Shown here: one piece after another, positions 39,093-46,647 of the stretch | Numbering within the stretch: position 1 is the first letter of the stretch | Layout: the number at the start of each line of letters is the position of its first letter | Origin: Rhizobiaceae bacterium | Lineage (GTDB): Bacteria; Pseudomonadota; Alphaproteobacteria; Rhizobiales; Rhizobiaceae | DNA length: 64,000 bases | Assembly (NCBI GenBank): GCA_017643025.1 | Contig: JAEPOG010000003.1 | Location: 434,001 to 498,000, forward strand | Reading direction: 5' to 3' | Translations under genes and position numbers: made by a program | The notes under the pieces: generated by a model | The model's input: the letters and a program-made list of their open reading frames with translations, nothing else | Databases searched by the model: none | What the model was told of the DNA's origin: nothing

Positions 39093-39737
39093 TCAGTCGC
39101 CGACTCGAACGACCGGCCCGCCCGCCGCTTTCGCATCGGCCTCGTCATGCGTGACCAGCAGCGTCGGCAGGCCCTTTTCGCGCGCCTTGGTGAAGACGAG
39201 GTCGCGCATCTGCTGGCGCAGGGCGGCATCGAGCTTGGAGAAGGGCTCGTCGAGCAACAGCGCCCGCGGTTCGGCGATCAGTACGCGGGCAAGCGCCACG
39301 CGAGCCTTTTGGCCGCCGGACAGCGTGTCGGGATCGCGCTCGCCGAAGCCTCCGAGTTCGACGCCTTGCAATGCCTCCTGCGCAAGCCGCCGCCGTTCGG
39401 CTCGCCCTCGGAAATGCAGGGGAACGGCAAAAAGCAGATTGCCCTCGACGGTCATGTGCGGAAACAGCAACGGGTCCTGAAACAGAATGCCTACATGGCG
39501 GTCCTCGGCGTCGGCACGGGTGATGTCCTGACCATCGATATAGACGCGACCGCTGGCGACAAATGCCCGGTCGAGGAAACCGCCGATGAAGGCGAGCAGC
39601 GTCGACTTGCCGGACCCTGACGCGCCCATGACGGTGAGCACCTCGCCGGGCGCGATGCGGTGCGTGATCGAAAGCAATGGCACGCCGGCGAGCGAAATGC
39701 GGATGTCGTCGAGCCGCAGCCCCTTGTCGTCGTCCAT
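39093..39737 (-). CDS. ABC importer ATP-binding protein (YnjD/ThiQ type)
   Basis: This 214-residue ABC ATPase has Walker A GASGSGKST, the signature LSGGQKARVALARVL, Walker B LLLDEPFSKLD and an H-loop (LVTHDEADA). Its short length, with no TOBE domain, fits YnjD or ThiQ rather than sugar importers. With the permease and binding protein directly upstream on the same strand it forms a complete importer. The substrate is unknown; YnjBCD of E. coli is also unassigned, and thiamine or related compounds are a guess from ThiBPQ similarity. No TPP riboswitch was seen upstream. Confidence 0.88.
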   Translation of the reverse strand: MDDDKGLRLDDIRISLAGVPLLSITHRIAPGEVLTVMGASGSGKSTLLAFIGGFLDRAFVASGRVYIDGQDITRADAEDRHVGILFQDPLLFPHMTVEGNLLFAVPLHFRGRAERRRLAQEALQGVELGGFGERDPDTLSGGQKARVALARVLIAEPRALLLDEPFSKLDAALRQQMRDLVFTKAREKGLPTLLVTHDEADAKAAGGPVVRVGD

Positions 39738-39751
39738 TGTCGTCCGCCCGT

Positions 39752-41431
39752 TCAGGTCTGCATGGCGCGGAAGCGCCGGAAAAGCAACGCCGGAACGAGC
39801 GTGGCAATGGCGAAGCCGGCGAAGGGGAGCGCCATCTGAAGGAAAGCATAGACGCCGATCACCCGGCGGTTGCCGCCCGAGGCGAGGGCGACGGCCTCCG
39901 TGGTGACAGTCGGAAGCCTACCGGCGCCGACCAGAAGCGTCGGCAGATATTGCCCGATCGAGACAGCGAAGCCGACCGCCGCGGCGATCAGGATCGCCCG
40001 AGTCAACATCGGGATGCGGACCCGCCACAGCGTCGCTGTTCGAGACTTTCCGAGCCCAGCTGATACCGCTTCGTAGCGCCGGTCATAGGCCCGCCAAGGG
40101 TCCGACATGGAAAGGAACACGTAGGGCATGACGAAGACGAGGTGGGCGAGCACGAGGGCAGGCAGACTTGCGACTGTGCCTGTCAGGATGAAGAGAAGTT
40201 GCAGCCCGAACAGGAACGCCACTTGCGGTACGACCAGCGGCAGGTAGATCAGGGGCAGTGCATAACGAGAGTCAGGCCGCCCCGTCTCGTTCTCCCGCAC
40301 AAGGCACATCACGGCCAGGGCAAGAGCGATTAGCGTGGCAATGGTCGCAACGACAAATGTGGTCAGCAGCGGACCGGCGATGCGCGGCGTCGCCTGCATC
40401 CACGTTCTCAGCGTGATGGTGTCGGGCAGCGCCCGGGGAAACTGCCACAGACCGGCGACCGACCAGATCGCCAACGCAATGAGACCGGCAAACACGATGG
40501 CCGCCGCAAGCGACATCGCGCCAAGCGCTGCGCTGCGCAGCCAGCGATCACGGCGGAAGGCGCGGCCGGCGAGCGCCAGTGCCTGCACGGCCCGGCCGAA
40601 TATGGCCTCGCCGGCAATCCAGGTCAGTATCGCCGCAGCGGCAACGAGTAGCTGTAGGACTGCGCCGGCGGATGCGAGAAAACGCATCGATATGTCCGGG
40701 TCATTCATCCAGCCGGCAAGGCGGACTGCGAGCGTACCCGGCAGAGTTGGCCCCAGAATGGCAGCGACATCGACCACGGAGGCGGAGAAGGCGATCACCG
40801 CCAGCACCGCCAGCCTGATCTGCCGGTAGATCGGCGGCCAGCTTGTGTAGATGAAGCCGGCGATGCGCCCGTAACCCAGAAGTGCTGTCACCTTGCGGGT
40901 GTTCTCCACCGGCACCTGCGGCAGCGCCGCCAACGTGACAAGCAGCAGGAAGGGCACTTCCTTCAACACCAGCCCGGCGATCAGCGACAGGCCCATTCCG
41001 TCATGCACGATGAGCAGATCAGGCGGGCGCTCCCAGCCGGTGAGCCAGGGCGACGCGAGGCGGGACAGGATTCCGGAGGGCGCGATCAGGAATGCGAAGC
41101 CGAATGCGGCGGCGGCATGGGGCACAGAGAGTAGCGGCGAGACGAGATGCTGGATACGGGCAAAAGCACGTGTCCCCGACCATGCGGCGACAAAGAGCAT
41201 CACCAGCAGCAGCGATATCGCGGCCGCGGCAAGCCCGGTCCAATAGCTCATCCACGCCGAACGCCAGATGCCGGGCTGTGCGGCGAGGTCGGCAAATGGT
41301 GCGAGGCTGAGCGAATGCCCGCCAAGTGCAGGCAGATATCCGAAGGCGGGGAGCAGCGTTCCTGCCAGCCCCGCCGCCACCGGCCCGGCGAGAAGAAGAA
41401 CAGTGAGCGGCGGGCCGAACCGGGCGATCAT
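39752..41431 (-). CDS. ABC importer permease, double MetI-type domain (YnjC/ThiP type)
   Basis: This 559-residue membrane protein has about twelve helices in two halves, each with a binding-protein-dependent permease loop that docks the ATPase. In half two this region is SDPWRAYDRRYEAVSAGLG. Single-chain double permeases are typical of ThiP, YnjC and iron(III) FbpB-type systems. The start ATG at 41431 gives a clean first helix; the frame is open to 41614, but that part overlaps the binding-protein gene and is not membrane-like. It lies 20 bases after the upstream stop and 14 before the ATPase gene. Confidence 0.88.
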   Translation of the reverse strand: MIARFGPPLTVLLLAGPVAAGLAGTLLPAFGYLPALGGHSLSLAPFADLAAQPGIWRSAWMSYWTGLAAAAISLLLVMLFVAAWSGTRAFARIQHLVSPLLSVPHAAAAFGFAFLIAPSGILSRLASPWLTGWERPPDLLIVHDGMGLSLIAGLVLKEVPFLLLVTLAALPQVPVENTRKVTALLGYGRIAGFIYTSWPPIYRQIRLAVLAVIAFSASVVDVAAILGPTLPGTLAVRLAGWMNDPDISMRFLASAGAVLQLLVAAAAILTWIAGEAIFGRAVQALALAGRAFRRDRWLRSAALGAMSLAAAIVFAGLIALAIWSVAGLWQFPRALPDTITLRTWMQATPRIAGPLLTTFVVATIATLIALALAVMCLVRENETGRPDSRYALPLIYLPLVVPQVAFLFGLQLLFILTGTVASLPALVLAHLVFVMPYVFLSMSDPWRAYDRRYEAVSAGLGKSRTATLWRVRIPMLTRAILIAAAVGFAVSIGQYLPTLLVGAGRLPTVTTEAVALASGGNRRVIGVYAFLQMALPFAGFAIATLVPALLFRRFRAMQT

Positions 41432-41450
41432 GCGCGTGCCGAGGAGAGTG

Positions 41451-42671
41451 TCAGTTCGCAACTCCGTAGCGCCTGATCCATTCGGACTCCAGCCGGACCA
41501 TCCAGCTCGGATGCGGCTCGTCCAGCGCAGGGCCAAGCTCTTCCGGGGCCAGCGTCGCGATACCGAGATCGAGCGCCTCGAATGCCGCCCTGTCTTCGGG
41601 CGGCAATGCGGCAACGTCGAGCACAGTCGGATCGCCCCATATTTCGGGATCCTGCTTGCGCGCCTGCGCTTCCGGTGAAATCAGGAAATTCGCCAGCACC
41701 AGCGCCCCCGCCTTGGCGGCGGCATTGTAGGGAATGGCGACAAAATGCGTGTTGGCCAGCGTGCCGCCCGGGAAGGTGAAGGAGCGCACCGTGTCCGGCA
41801 GCTCACCATTGGCGATGGCGTTCGACGCCTCGGCCGGGTTGAATGCGAAGATGATGTCGAGCTCGCCATCGGCCAGAAGCTGGCGCATGGCGGGGTAGTT
41901 CTGCGGATAGGCGCCGCCACGGCGCCACATCACCGGATGCAGCTGGTCGAGATAGTCGAACAGCGGCTTGGTTTGTTCCTCGAACGGTATCTCGTCGACC
42001 TCTTCGAGCAGCGCAGAACGATCGACGATCTTTTCGGTCAGAACCTGCTTGAGGAAGGACGAACCGATGAAGTCCGGCGGCTGCGGATAGGAGAAGCGGC
42101 CGGGATTGGCCTTCGCCCATTCGAGCAACTGGTCAGCCGACATCGGCAGGTCGGCCGCATCGGTGCGGGCACTGTCGTGGAAGAAGACAAGCTTTGCCAT
42201 GCCCCACGGGCTTTCGAGCCCCTCGGTCGGGACGGTGAAGTCGGTCAGGATCGTCGGCTTGTTGCCTATGTCGACATATCGCCAGTTTGGCAGCTTGTGC
42301 GCCCATCCCGGTGAGAGCAGCAGGTCCTGCCGCTTCATGGAGGCGAAATTCTCGCCATTAATCCAGATGAGATCGACCGTTCCGGCCTCGTCACGCCCGG
42401 CTGCCTTCTCCGCCACCACCTTGGCGACCGCATTCGCCGTGTCGTCGAGCTTGACGTGGACGACGCTGACGCCGTGCATTTCCTTGATGCGGCTGCCGGC
42501 CCATTCGATGTAGGCGTTTATGTTTTCCGAACCGCCCCAGGCGTTGAAGTAAACCGTCTCGCCGCGCGCCTCTTCGAGCACTGCGTCCCACTGCGCGGGG
42601 TCCGGGTCATTGGCCAATGCAGGCAAAGCGAGCCCGGCGATGAGGGCAAGAGCGGCTAGGAGTTTCTTCAA
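41451..42671 (-). CDS. ABC importer substrate-binding protein (YnjB type)
   Basis: This 406-residue periplasmic protein has signal peptide LKKLLAALALIAGLALPALA (1-20) and a type II binding fold (WGGSENINAYIEWAGSRIKE landmark near the N terminus). Its size fits YnjB rather than the smaller ThiB. The start is taken as TTG at 42671 because GGAGG stands five bases upstream and the signal peptide begins exactly there. Two ATGs further up (42719, 42761) would add residues that spoil the signal. A weak start codon with a strong ribosome site suggests tuned translation. First gene of the importer operon, continuing into hrpB. Confidence 0.88.
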   Translation of the reverse strand: MKKLLAALALIAGLALPALANDPDPAQWDAVLEEARGETVYFNAWGGSENINAYIEWAGSRIKEMHGVSVVHVKLDDTANAVAKVVAEKAAGRDEAGTVDLIWINGENFASMKRQDLLLSPGWAHKLPNWRYVDIGNKPTILTDFTVPTEGLESPWGMAKLVFFHDSARTDAADLPMSADQLLEWAKANPGRFSYPQPPDFIGSSFLKQVLTEKIVDRSALLEEVDEIPFEEQTKPLFDYLDQLHPVMWRRGGAYPQNYPAMRQLLADGELDIIFAFNPAEASNAIANGELPDTVRSFTFPGGTLANTHFVAIPYNAAAKAGALVLANFLISPEAQARKQDPEIWGDPTVLDVAALPPEDRAAFEALDLGIATLAPEELGPALDEPHPSWMVRLESEWIRRYGVAN

Positions 42672-42676
42672 TGGGG

Positions 42677-42681
42677 CCTCC
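42677..42681 (-). promoter_or_regulatory. Shine-Dalgarno site that fixes the TTG start of the YnjB-type gene
   Basis: On the minus strand a perfect GGAGG lies five bases before TTG 42671-42669. No such site stands before the upstream ATG codons. This decides the start in favour of the TTG. Confidence 0.75.
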
Positions 42682-42869
42682 GTGGCGGAAAATGCAGCAA
42701 AATCACGGGGATTGAGCATATGGGTGTGAACGCGGTCAATCGCGGCCGCGTTGAACAACACTCAACATGGCGTGAGAGCCGCGTGACGGCCGTAGCGGGA
42801 CCATCCGCGGTTTGCGCGCCTGCGTCGAACGAGGCTAAGCTCCCGGACGACAATATTTGCGTGAGCACC

Positions 42870-43325
42870 ATGGTTCGTTCTTCCGCATTCTCACTTGCGC
42901 TGCTTCTTGCCGGTTCCGCATCGCCGGCCGCATTGGCGCAGGAATTGCCGCCGTTGGCGGTCTATCAGGCCATGCTGGAGGCCAACCGCGCGTCCGGCTG
43001 GGTGCTGTTCCGCGAATATGACGGACGTCAGTGGATCTATTTCACGCCGCTGCAGACCATGCACTGCCGGCTCTCCGAGATTCGCTATTCGGTGAATTCG
43101 GATGCGCTCGACAAGACCTTCCCGCTTGTCCCCTGCGTACCGGCGCTGCCGTTCAGCCTGCCCGACGATTCCGGCCCGGAGGACATCGCGATCGTTCTGG
43201 GGTCGGGCGAAGCCGAGACGCTGACCGTGCAAGTGGTCTGGTCCGATGGAGCGGGTTCGGAGGCACTGACCTACAAGCCCTGCGAAGGCGTGGGCGAATC
43301 CGCTTGCGCGGTCATGGCCGAATAA
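42870..43325 (+). CDS. Hypothetical secreted protein with four cysteines
   Basis: This 151-residue protein has a clear signal peptide (MVRSSAFSLALLLAGSASPAALA, cleaved near residue 24). The mature part has four cysteines (HCRLSE, VPCVPA, KPCEGVGESAC) that could form two disulfides, and beta-rich segments (WVLFREYDGRQWIYFTPLQ). I do not recognise the family; it is likely periplasmic. ATG 42870 is used; GTG 42861 is in frame just upstream. It is divergent from the YnjB-type gene over 198 bases in which I see no other gene. Downstream is the DUF1045-phnN pair after 94 bases. Confidence 0.72.
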   Translation: MVRSSAFSLALLLAGSASPAALAQELPPLAVYQAMLEANRASGWVLFREYDGRQWIYFTPLQTMHCRLSEIRYSVNSDALDKTFPLVPCVPALPFSLPDDSGPEDIAIVLGSGEAETLTVQVVWSDGAGSEALTYKPCEGVGESACAVMAE

Positions 43326-43419
43326 GCCCAAACGGCGTAAGGCTGGCGCCGCGGGATTCGTCATTCTGTCACGCAAATCAGCTAGTTGAGCGCCGAAACG
43401 TTCCGGGAATCTGGCCCAA

Positions 43420-44127
43420 ATGCGCTACGCCATCTATTTCACGCCACCGGGTCATGATCCGCTGACGCGCGCCGCCGCCAACTGGCTGGGCCGCGACGCG
43501 TTCGGCGGACAGGTGACGCCACCGGCCAGACGAGGCGGTCTGTCGGCGGAAGAAATCGCCTATTTCACGGCGGCCGCCCGCCGGTATGGTTTCCACGCTA
43601 CGCTCAAGTCGCCCTTCGTGCTCACCGAGGCTGAAAGCGAACAGTCGCTCCGCTTGGCGCTGGACCATTTCGCGTCGGCCACCGCGCCTGTCATCATCCC
43701 GCGCATCGTGCTGAGCCGCCTCGACGGCTTCTTCGCATTGACGCCTTTCGAATCTTCGGACGCGCTCGACCGTCTTGCCGGCGACATAGTGGCCGGCTTC
43801 GACAGCTATCGCGCGCCGATGACCGAACGCGAGATCGAGCGACGCAATCCCGACCGGCTGAGCCCCGGCGAACTGAAGAACCTCTATCTCTGGGGTTACC
43901 CCTATGTGTTCGACAGGTTCCGCTTCCACATGACGTTGACCGGGCGCGTCTCCGACGCCGAGGCCGGCCGTGTGGAGCAGGCAATTCTTGAACATTTCAG
44001 GCCGCTGCTGGAGGAGCCGCTGGAGATCGACACGCTGGCACTTTTCGTCGAGCCCGAACCGGGCGCGCCCTTCGTCGTTCGTTCCTCGCATATGCTGGGC
44101 GCGATGGCGCAGCTCGAGAACGCCTGA
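43420..44127 (+). CDS. DUF1045 phosphonate-metabolism protein, 2H phosphoesterase-like
   Basis: This 235-residue protein has two H-x-T motifs, H59-A-T61-L in YGFHATLKSPF and H170-M-T172-L in FRFHMTLTG, the mark of 2H phosphoesterases. The sequence (MRYAIYFTPPGHDPLTRAA...) is the DUF1045 family that travels with C-P lyase genes; a phosphoesterase acting on cyclic ribose phosphate intermediates is the usual proposal. Here it precedes phnN by eight bases, but the C-P lyase core (phnGHIJKLM) is not in the window. Confidence 0.9.
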   Translation: MRYAIYFTPPGHDPLTRAAANWLGRDAFGGQVTPPARRGGLSAEEIAYFTAAARRYGFHATLKSPFVLTEAESEQSLRLALDHFASATAPVIIPRIVLSRLDGFFALTPFESSDALDRLAGDIVAGFDSYRAPMTEREIERRNPDRLSPGELKNLYLWGYPYVFDRFRFHMTLTGRVSDAEAGRVEQAILEHFRPLLEEPLEIDTLALFVEPEPGAPFVVRSSHMLGAMAQLENA

Positions 44128-44135
44128 GCAGCTTC

Positions 44136-44780
44136 TTGGGCACCACGGCAGATCATAAGCCCGCGACGCGCGGCAATCCCGCCTCCGAGCAGCCGGAGGG
44201 GCCGGGCGTCTTCATCGCCGTGGTCGGGCCGAGCGGCGCCGGCAAGGACACGCTGATCCGTCTCGCCCGTGAGGCTCTGCGGAGCCGGCCTGCCGGCGCG
44301 GAGACCATGTTCGTCCGGCGTGTCATTACCCGCACGGCCTCAGAGGCGCTGGAAGACCACGACACGCTCGACGATGACGGTTTCGCGGCGGCCAAGGCGG
44401 CAGGCAAGTTCTCCGTCACGTGGACGGCGCACGGCTTGAGTTACGGGTTGCCGGTGGAAGTCGATATCGCAATTGCCGCCGGAGGGGTTGTGGTTGCAAA
44501 CGGATCGCGTGCTGCGTTACCCGCGCTGCGCGAGCGGTTCGAGAACCTCGTTGTGGTGCAGGTGGCTGCGCCGCGCCAGGTGCTTGCAGAGCGTCTAGGC
44601 GCGCGTGGTCGCGAGACCCACGATGAGATAACCGCGCGGCTGGACCGCGCCGCCATGGTTGCCGACATCCCCGGGTCGGTTGTGATCGAGAACGCCGGCA
44701 TGCCGGAAGATGCAGCCGCCGAGCTCGTCAGCGTCATAGAAAAGGCGGCCGCGAGGGCCGCCCTTTCCGGGCTGATCTGA
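44136..44780 (+). CDS. phnN: Ribose 1,5-bisphosphate phosphokinase PhnN
   Basis: This guanylate-kinase-like protein of up to 214 residues has P-loop GPSGAGKDTLI (about 31-41) and the RRVITRTA phosphate-binding stretch typical of PhnN. It phosphorylates ribose 1,5-bisphosphate to PRPP, the last step of C-P lyase phosphonate breakdown, and can feed nucleotide synthesis without it. No ATG precedes the P-loop; TTG 44136 is the best start, without a good ribosome site, so reinitiation after DUF1045 (stop eight bases earlier) is likely. A GC-rich hairpin sits just before the stop. Confidence 0.88.
   Translation: MGTTADHKPATRGNPASEQPEGPGVFIAVVGPSGAGKDTLIRLAREALRSRPAGAETMFVRRVITRTASEALEDHDTLDDDGFAAAKAAGKFSVTWTAHGLSYGLPVEVDIAIAAGGVVVANGSRAALPALRERFENLVVVQVAAPRQVLAERLGARGRETHDEITARLDRAAMVADIPGSVVIENAGMPEDAAAELVSVIEKAAARAALSGLI
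44744..44762. terminator. Hairpin at the end of phnN
   Basis: GGCGGCC and GGCCGCC form a seven-base stem with a five-base loop; AAA precedes and CTTT follows. It lies inside the last codons of phnN and before the convergent bfr end, so it could terminate both transcripts. The T-run is short. Confidence 0.4.
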
Positions 44781-44792
44781 CGTCGCTGGCGC

Positions 44793-45278
44793 CTAGTCGC
44801 TTTCGCCGGCGTCGCCTGCGTTGAGCAGGGCGTACTTCTTCTCGCCGAGCGATTCGTAGAGGTCGAGCTGGGTCTCGAGGAAATCGATATGGCCTTCCTC
44901 GTCGGCCAGAAGTTCCTCGAACAGGTTCATCGTCACGTAGTCGCCGAGCTCCTGGCAGATTTCGCGCGATTTCTTGTAAGAATTGCGCGCGTCAATTTCG
45001 CCGGCAAGATCCGCCTCGAGCAATTCCTTGATGTTCTGGCCGATGCGCAGCGGCCCGACCTTCTGCAGGTTCGGGTGGCCTTCCAGGAAGATGATGCGCT
45101 CGATGATCTTGTCGGCGTGGTGCATCTCTTCGATGGATTCGGCGCGCTCCTTCGCGGCGAGCTTGGTGTAGCCCCAATCCTCCGCCAGGCGGTAATGCAG
45201 CCAGTACTGGTTGACTGCGCCGAGTTCGAGAAACAGCGCCTCGTTAAGCCGCTCGATGATCCTTTTTTCGCCCTTCAT
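44793..45278 (-). CDS. bfr: Bacterioferritin
   Basis: This 161-residue protein has the standard length. All ferroxidase ligands are present: E18, E51, H54, E94, E127 and H130. The haem-binding M52 is in EEMHHADKI. It forms a 24-subunit cage that stores iron and lowers Fenton damage. The start ATG at 45278 lies inside the end of the upstream bfd gene (35-base overlap), so translation is coupled. Expression should be driven from the bfd promoter, which carries an Irr-type palindrome and an inverted repeat. Confidence 0.96.
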   Translation of the reverse strand: MKGEKRIIERLNEALFLELGAVNQYWLHYRLAEDWGYTKLAAKERAESIEEMHHADKIIERIIFLEGHPNLQKVGPLRIGQNIKELLEADLAGEIDARNSYKKSREICQELGDYVTMNLFEELLADEEGHIDFLETQLDLYESLGEKKYALLNAGDAGESD

Positions 45279-45555
45279 GGCGGTCGCTCCCGTACTGGCC
45301 GCGCAGTCCACGCACGCGGTCCAGGAATGTCACGCTGTCCGATTCAGTCGAACCGGAGTGGCTGTGGAACTCTTCGGTGACCCGAATGATCGTTTCCACC
45401 ACATTTGGGAAACAGCCGCAACAGCGGCCGCGTTTCTGAAGGGCATGATAGACAGTGGCCGGCACGATGAGCCGCCACGGATCTTCGGCGAGCAGCGACA
45501 CAATCGTCTGCTCGATTTCCCTTTGCGTGATCAGATTGCAGTGACAGATCAGCAT
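45244..45555 (-). CDS. bfd: Bacterioferritin-associated ferredoxin (2Fe-2S)
   Basis: In this 103-residue protein the Bfd fold spans about 1-60 with cluster ligands C4 and C6 (ICHCN) and C45 with C48 (RCCGCFP); an extra cysteine, C46, sits between them. Bfd binds bacterioferritin and reduces its haem to release iron. The start ATG 45555 gives [10 protein letters not shown], as in known Bfd. The last ~40 residues ([14 protein letters not shown] onward) are beyond the usual length and arise because the frame runs 35 bases into bfr. The gene is 183 bases downstream of its predicted promoter. Confidence 0.88.
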   Translation of the reverse strand: MLICHCNLITQREIEQTIVSLLAEDPWRLIVPATVYHALQKRGRCCGCFPNVVETIIRVTEEFHSHSGSTESDSVTFLDRVRGLRGQYGSDRHEGRKKDHRAA

Positions 45556-45715
45556 GGCGCGTTGGCTTGGCGGCCATAAGGCCGGTGGCTTGGCTCGTTC
45601 GGGACATGAGGCGCGGGGAGAGCGGCAGACTGGCGCAGCCCGGACGATCCGGGGCTCGATGCGCACGTTCTGCTTCCTCCAATCGCACGGGTTCAAGGCC
45701 CGGACATCAAAGGCT

Positions 45716-45738
45716 GTGTTCCAATCTGACTGGAACAC
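45716..45738. promoter_or_regulatory. Perfect inverted repeat at the bfd transcription start
   Basis: GTGTTCCA (45716-45723) and TGGAACAC (45731-45738) are exact reverse complements seven bases apart. The element begins at the predicted start of transcription, the classic place for a repressor operator, and could also fold as an mRNA 5' hairpin. The binding protein is not identified. Confidence 0.55.
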
Positions 45739-45744
45739 TCATGT

Positions 45745-45774
45745 TATCTAGTGTTCGCGCGCCGCATTTGTCAA
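45745..45774 (-). promoter_or_regulatory. Predicted sigma-70 promoter of bfd-bfr
   Basis: A perfect TTGACA (45774-45769) and TAGATA (45750-45745, four of six) stand 18 bases apart on the minus strand. Transcription would start near 45738, giving a leader of about 180 bases before bfd. An inverted repeat lies just downstream and an ICE-like palindrome upstream. Confidence 0.6.
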
Positions 45775-45808
45775 TCGCCAGCGGCGAAAGTCCTTAATGC
45801 ACAATAGG

Positions 45809-45823
45809 TTGGAATGATTCCAA
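45809..45823. promoter_or_regulatory. ICE-like palindrome upstream of bfd-bfr
   Basis: TTGGAA-TGA-TTCCAA is a perfect palindrome; read on the minus strand it is TTTGGAATCATTCCAA. It resembles the Irr box (TTTAGAA-N3-TTCTAAA) and shares GAATCATTC with the box before nfuA. It lies about 70-85 bases before the predicted bfd transcription start. Bacterioferritin genes are known Irr targets in rhizobia. Confidence 0.5.
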
Positions 45824-45851
45824 ACTACGGCGGCGGCAGCGATCTGTTTGT

Positions 45852-46547
45852 CTAGCGGGCCAGTTCGGAGATGCCGCCATTGGCGGCTGACCACGCCAGC
45901 GGCCCCTTCAGGAAGCGTTCCACCTCGGCGAGCGTATTTTCCGGGAAGCGCTTTTCGTCCCTGCACACATTGAGGATGTCCCACCAGGTGGCGAGGTAGT
46001 GCAGCCGCATTCCGGCCGCCTCGAGCCTCTGCGGCGTGTCGGGGAAGATGTCGTAGTAGAATACCGCGAAGGTGTCGGTGACCTGCGCGCCGGCCTGCCG
46101 CAGCGCTTCGGCGAACTTGATCTTGCTGCCGCCGTCAGTGGTGAGATCCTCCACCAGCAGAAGCCTGGCGCCATCGGCCAGCGCGCCTTCGATCTGCGCA
46201 TCGCGGCCGAATCCCTTCGGCTTCTTGCGCACGTAAAGCATCGGCAGGCCCATGCGGTCCGACAGCCAAGCCGCGAAGGGAATGCCTGCCGTCTCGCCTC
46301 CGGCGACCGCGTCGAACTGTTCGAAGCCGACCGAGCGGAAGATGACCGACGCGGCGAAGTCCATCAGCGCCGAGCGAATGCGCGGATACGAGATCAGCTT
46401 GCGGCAGTCGATATAGACCGGGCTCGCCAGGCCGGACGTGAAGGTGAATGGCTCGTCGGCGCGAAAATGCACCGCCTCGATCTCCAGCAGCATTCGGGCG
46501 ACCATGCGTGCGACTTCGTCGCGGTCGGGAAATGTATTGGAGAACAT
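45852..46547 (-). CDS. pyrE: Orotate phosphoribosyltransferase
   Basis: This 231-residue enzyme has the PRPP loop [14 protein letters not shown] and the orotate-binding front part ([22 protein letters not shown] landmark). It joins orotate and PRPP to form OMP in pyrimidine synthesis. The start ATG 46547 ([15 protein letters not shown]) is preferred over the extended frame to 46616. The pyrC gene that often sits next to it is not present. Downstream is a 296-base gap that carries the bfd promoter; upstream, 100 bases separate it from the Gfo/AKR gene. Confidence 0.95.
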   Translation of the reverse strand: MFSNTFPDRDEVARMVARMLLEIEAVHFRADEPFTFTSGLASPVYIDCRKLISYPRIRSALMDFAASVIFRSVGFEQFDAVAGGETAGIPFAAWLSDRMGLPMLYVRKKPKGFGRDAQIEGALADGARLLLVEDLTTDGGSKIKFAEALRQAGAQVTDTFAVFYYDIFPDTPQRLEAAGMRLHYLATWWDILNVCRDEKRFPENTLAEVERFLKGPLAWSAANGGISELAR

Positions 46548-46647
46548 GGCTTCGCCCTGCTGGTTTGCGGCCCTCGCTACCAACAAAGCGGTGCTGAGGC
46601 GAGTCCCGGGCTGCAAACTTGCGGTGGATTTCGGGTCGTTCGCCGCC

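Noticed and set aside
42672..42869. TPP riboswitch for the YnjBCD/Thi-like importer
   Set aside because: No conserved thi-box elements (CTGAGA and the ACC-GAACCTGATC type helix) in either strand of the divergent gap.
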